A stretch of DNA of 12,242 nt, from NCBI GenBank assembly GCA_021850555.1, contig JAJZLX010000105.1, positions 1-12,242 of the forward strand, read 5' to 3'. The notes below the pieces were generated by a model that saw only the letters and a list, made by a program, of their open reading frames with translations, had not been told where the DNA came from and ran no database searches. The translations under genes and the position numbers were made by a program. This stretch comes from Pseudomonadota bacterium (lineage in GTDB: Bacteria; Pseudomonadota; Gammaproteobacteria; Steroidobacterales; Steroidobacteraceae). Shown here piece by piece: positions 12,152-12,242 of this stretch; the first letter of the stretch is position 1, and the number at the start of each line of letters is the position of its first letter.

Positions 12152-12242
12152 CCCGTCTTGGTCAACTGCCCGCTCCGCGCTTCAACCGGGAGCACCTGCT
12201 GCGGAGGTCTCTCCGTGCATGTACTTCTCCGGTCCACGCGAT

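Overview
The window reads as an accessory, mobile-element-rich stretch from a GC-rich proteobacterium, most likely a beta- or gammaproteobacterium. I base this on the transposase families, HigBA and RHH-ParE modules, a KfrA-like protein and Sel1 lipoprotein, with GC-rich third codon positions. I cannot name the species. No rRNA, tRNA, CRISPR array or complete replication module is visible.

Layout, left to right. Bases 24-1349 encode an exported protein whose core matches the DUF917 / S-methyl-thiohydantoin desulfurase-like family, but with a signal peptide. Bases 1438-2208 are a decayed IS66-type tnpA-tnpB pair with a frameshift, a nonsense codon and no tnpC. A perfect 29-bp palindrome (2248-2276) separates it from the 3' end of an IS1634-like (IS4-type) transposase (2277-2632). 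The outer end of that element touches the stop codon of a minus-strand RHH-ParE toxin-antitoxin operon (2633-3201), which has its own promoter and operator. Next comes the 3' part of an IS605-type tnpB on the minus strand (3432-4019), disabled by a stop codon and by loss of active-site residues. About 700 bases follow with no convincing gene. A Sel1-repeat lipoprotein (4707-6005) and a higB-higA module (6253-6867) lie next, then a second, directly oriented copy of the same IS1634-like 3' end (6892-7349).

The right half opens with a divergent pair: a KfrA-like coiled-coil DNA-binding protein (minus, 7307-8272) and a tyrosine recombinase with a full catalytic set (plus, 8373-9392). They share a 100-bp intergenic region with an 8-bp inverted repeat. 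This pair looks like the regulatory and recombination module of an integrative element or plasmid. The second IS end supplies the last codons of the KfrA-like gene.

From 9393 onward the DNA is a mosaic. It holds the 5' end of a lipoprotein-like gene with a damaged lipobox, an opposing fragment of a possible small antitoxin-like gene and the tail of an upstream gene. An apparently intact ISAzo13-type insertion sequence follows (10149-11459, matched terminal inverted repeats, TA on both sides). It has landed next to or inside a dead IS630 transposase that runs to the right edge.

Functionally, the active-looking parts are the secreted DUF917-like protein, two toxin-antitoxin modules, the Sel1 lipoprotein, the KfrA-recombinase pair and the ISAzo13 element. 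Everything else is insertion-sequence debris. The most unusual points are the signal-peptide DUF917 protein, the KfrA/recombinase divergon with apparently very short leaders, the repeated IS ends that form gene boundaries, and the ISAzo13 insertion whose removal restores a continuous reading frame.
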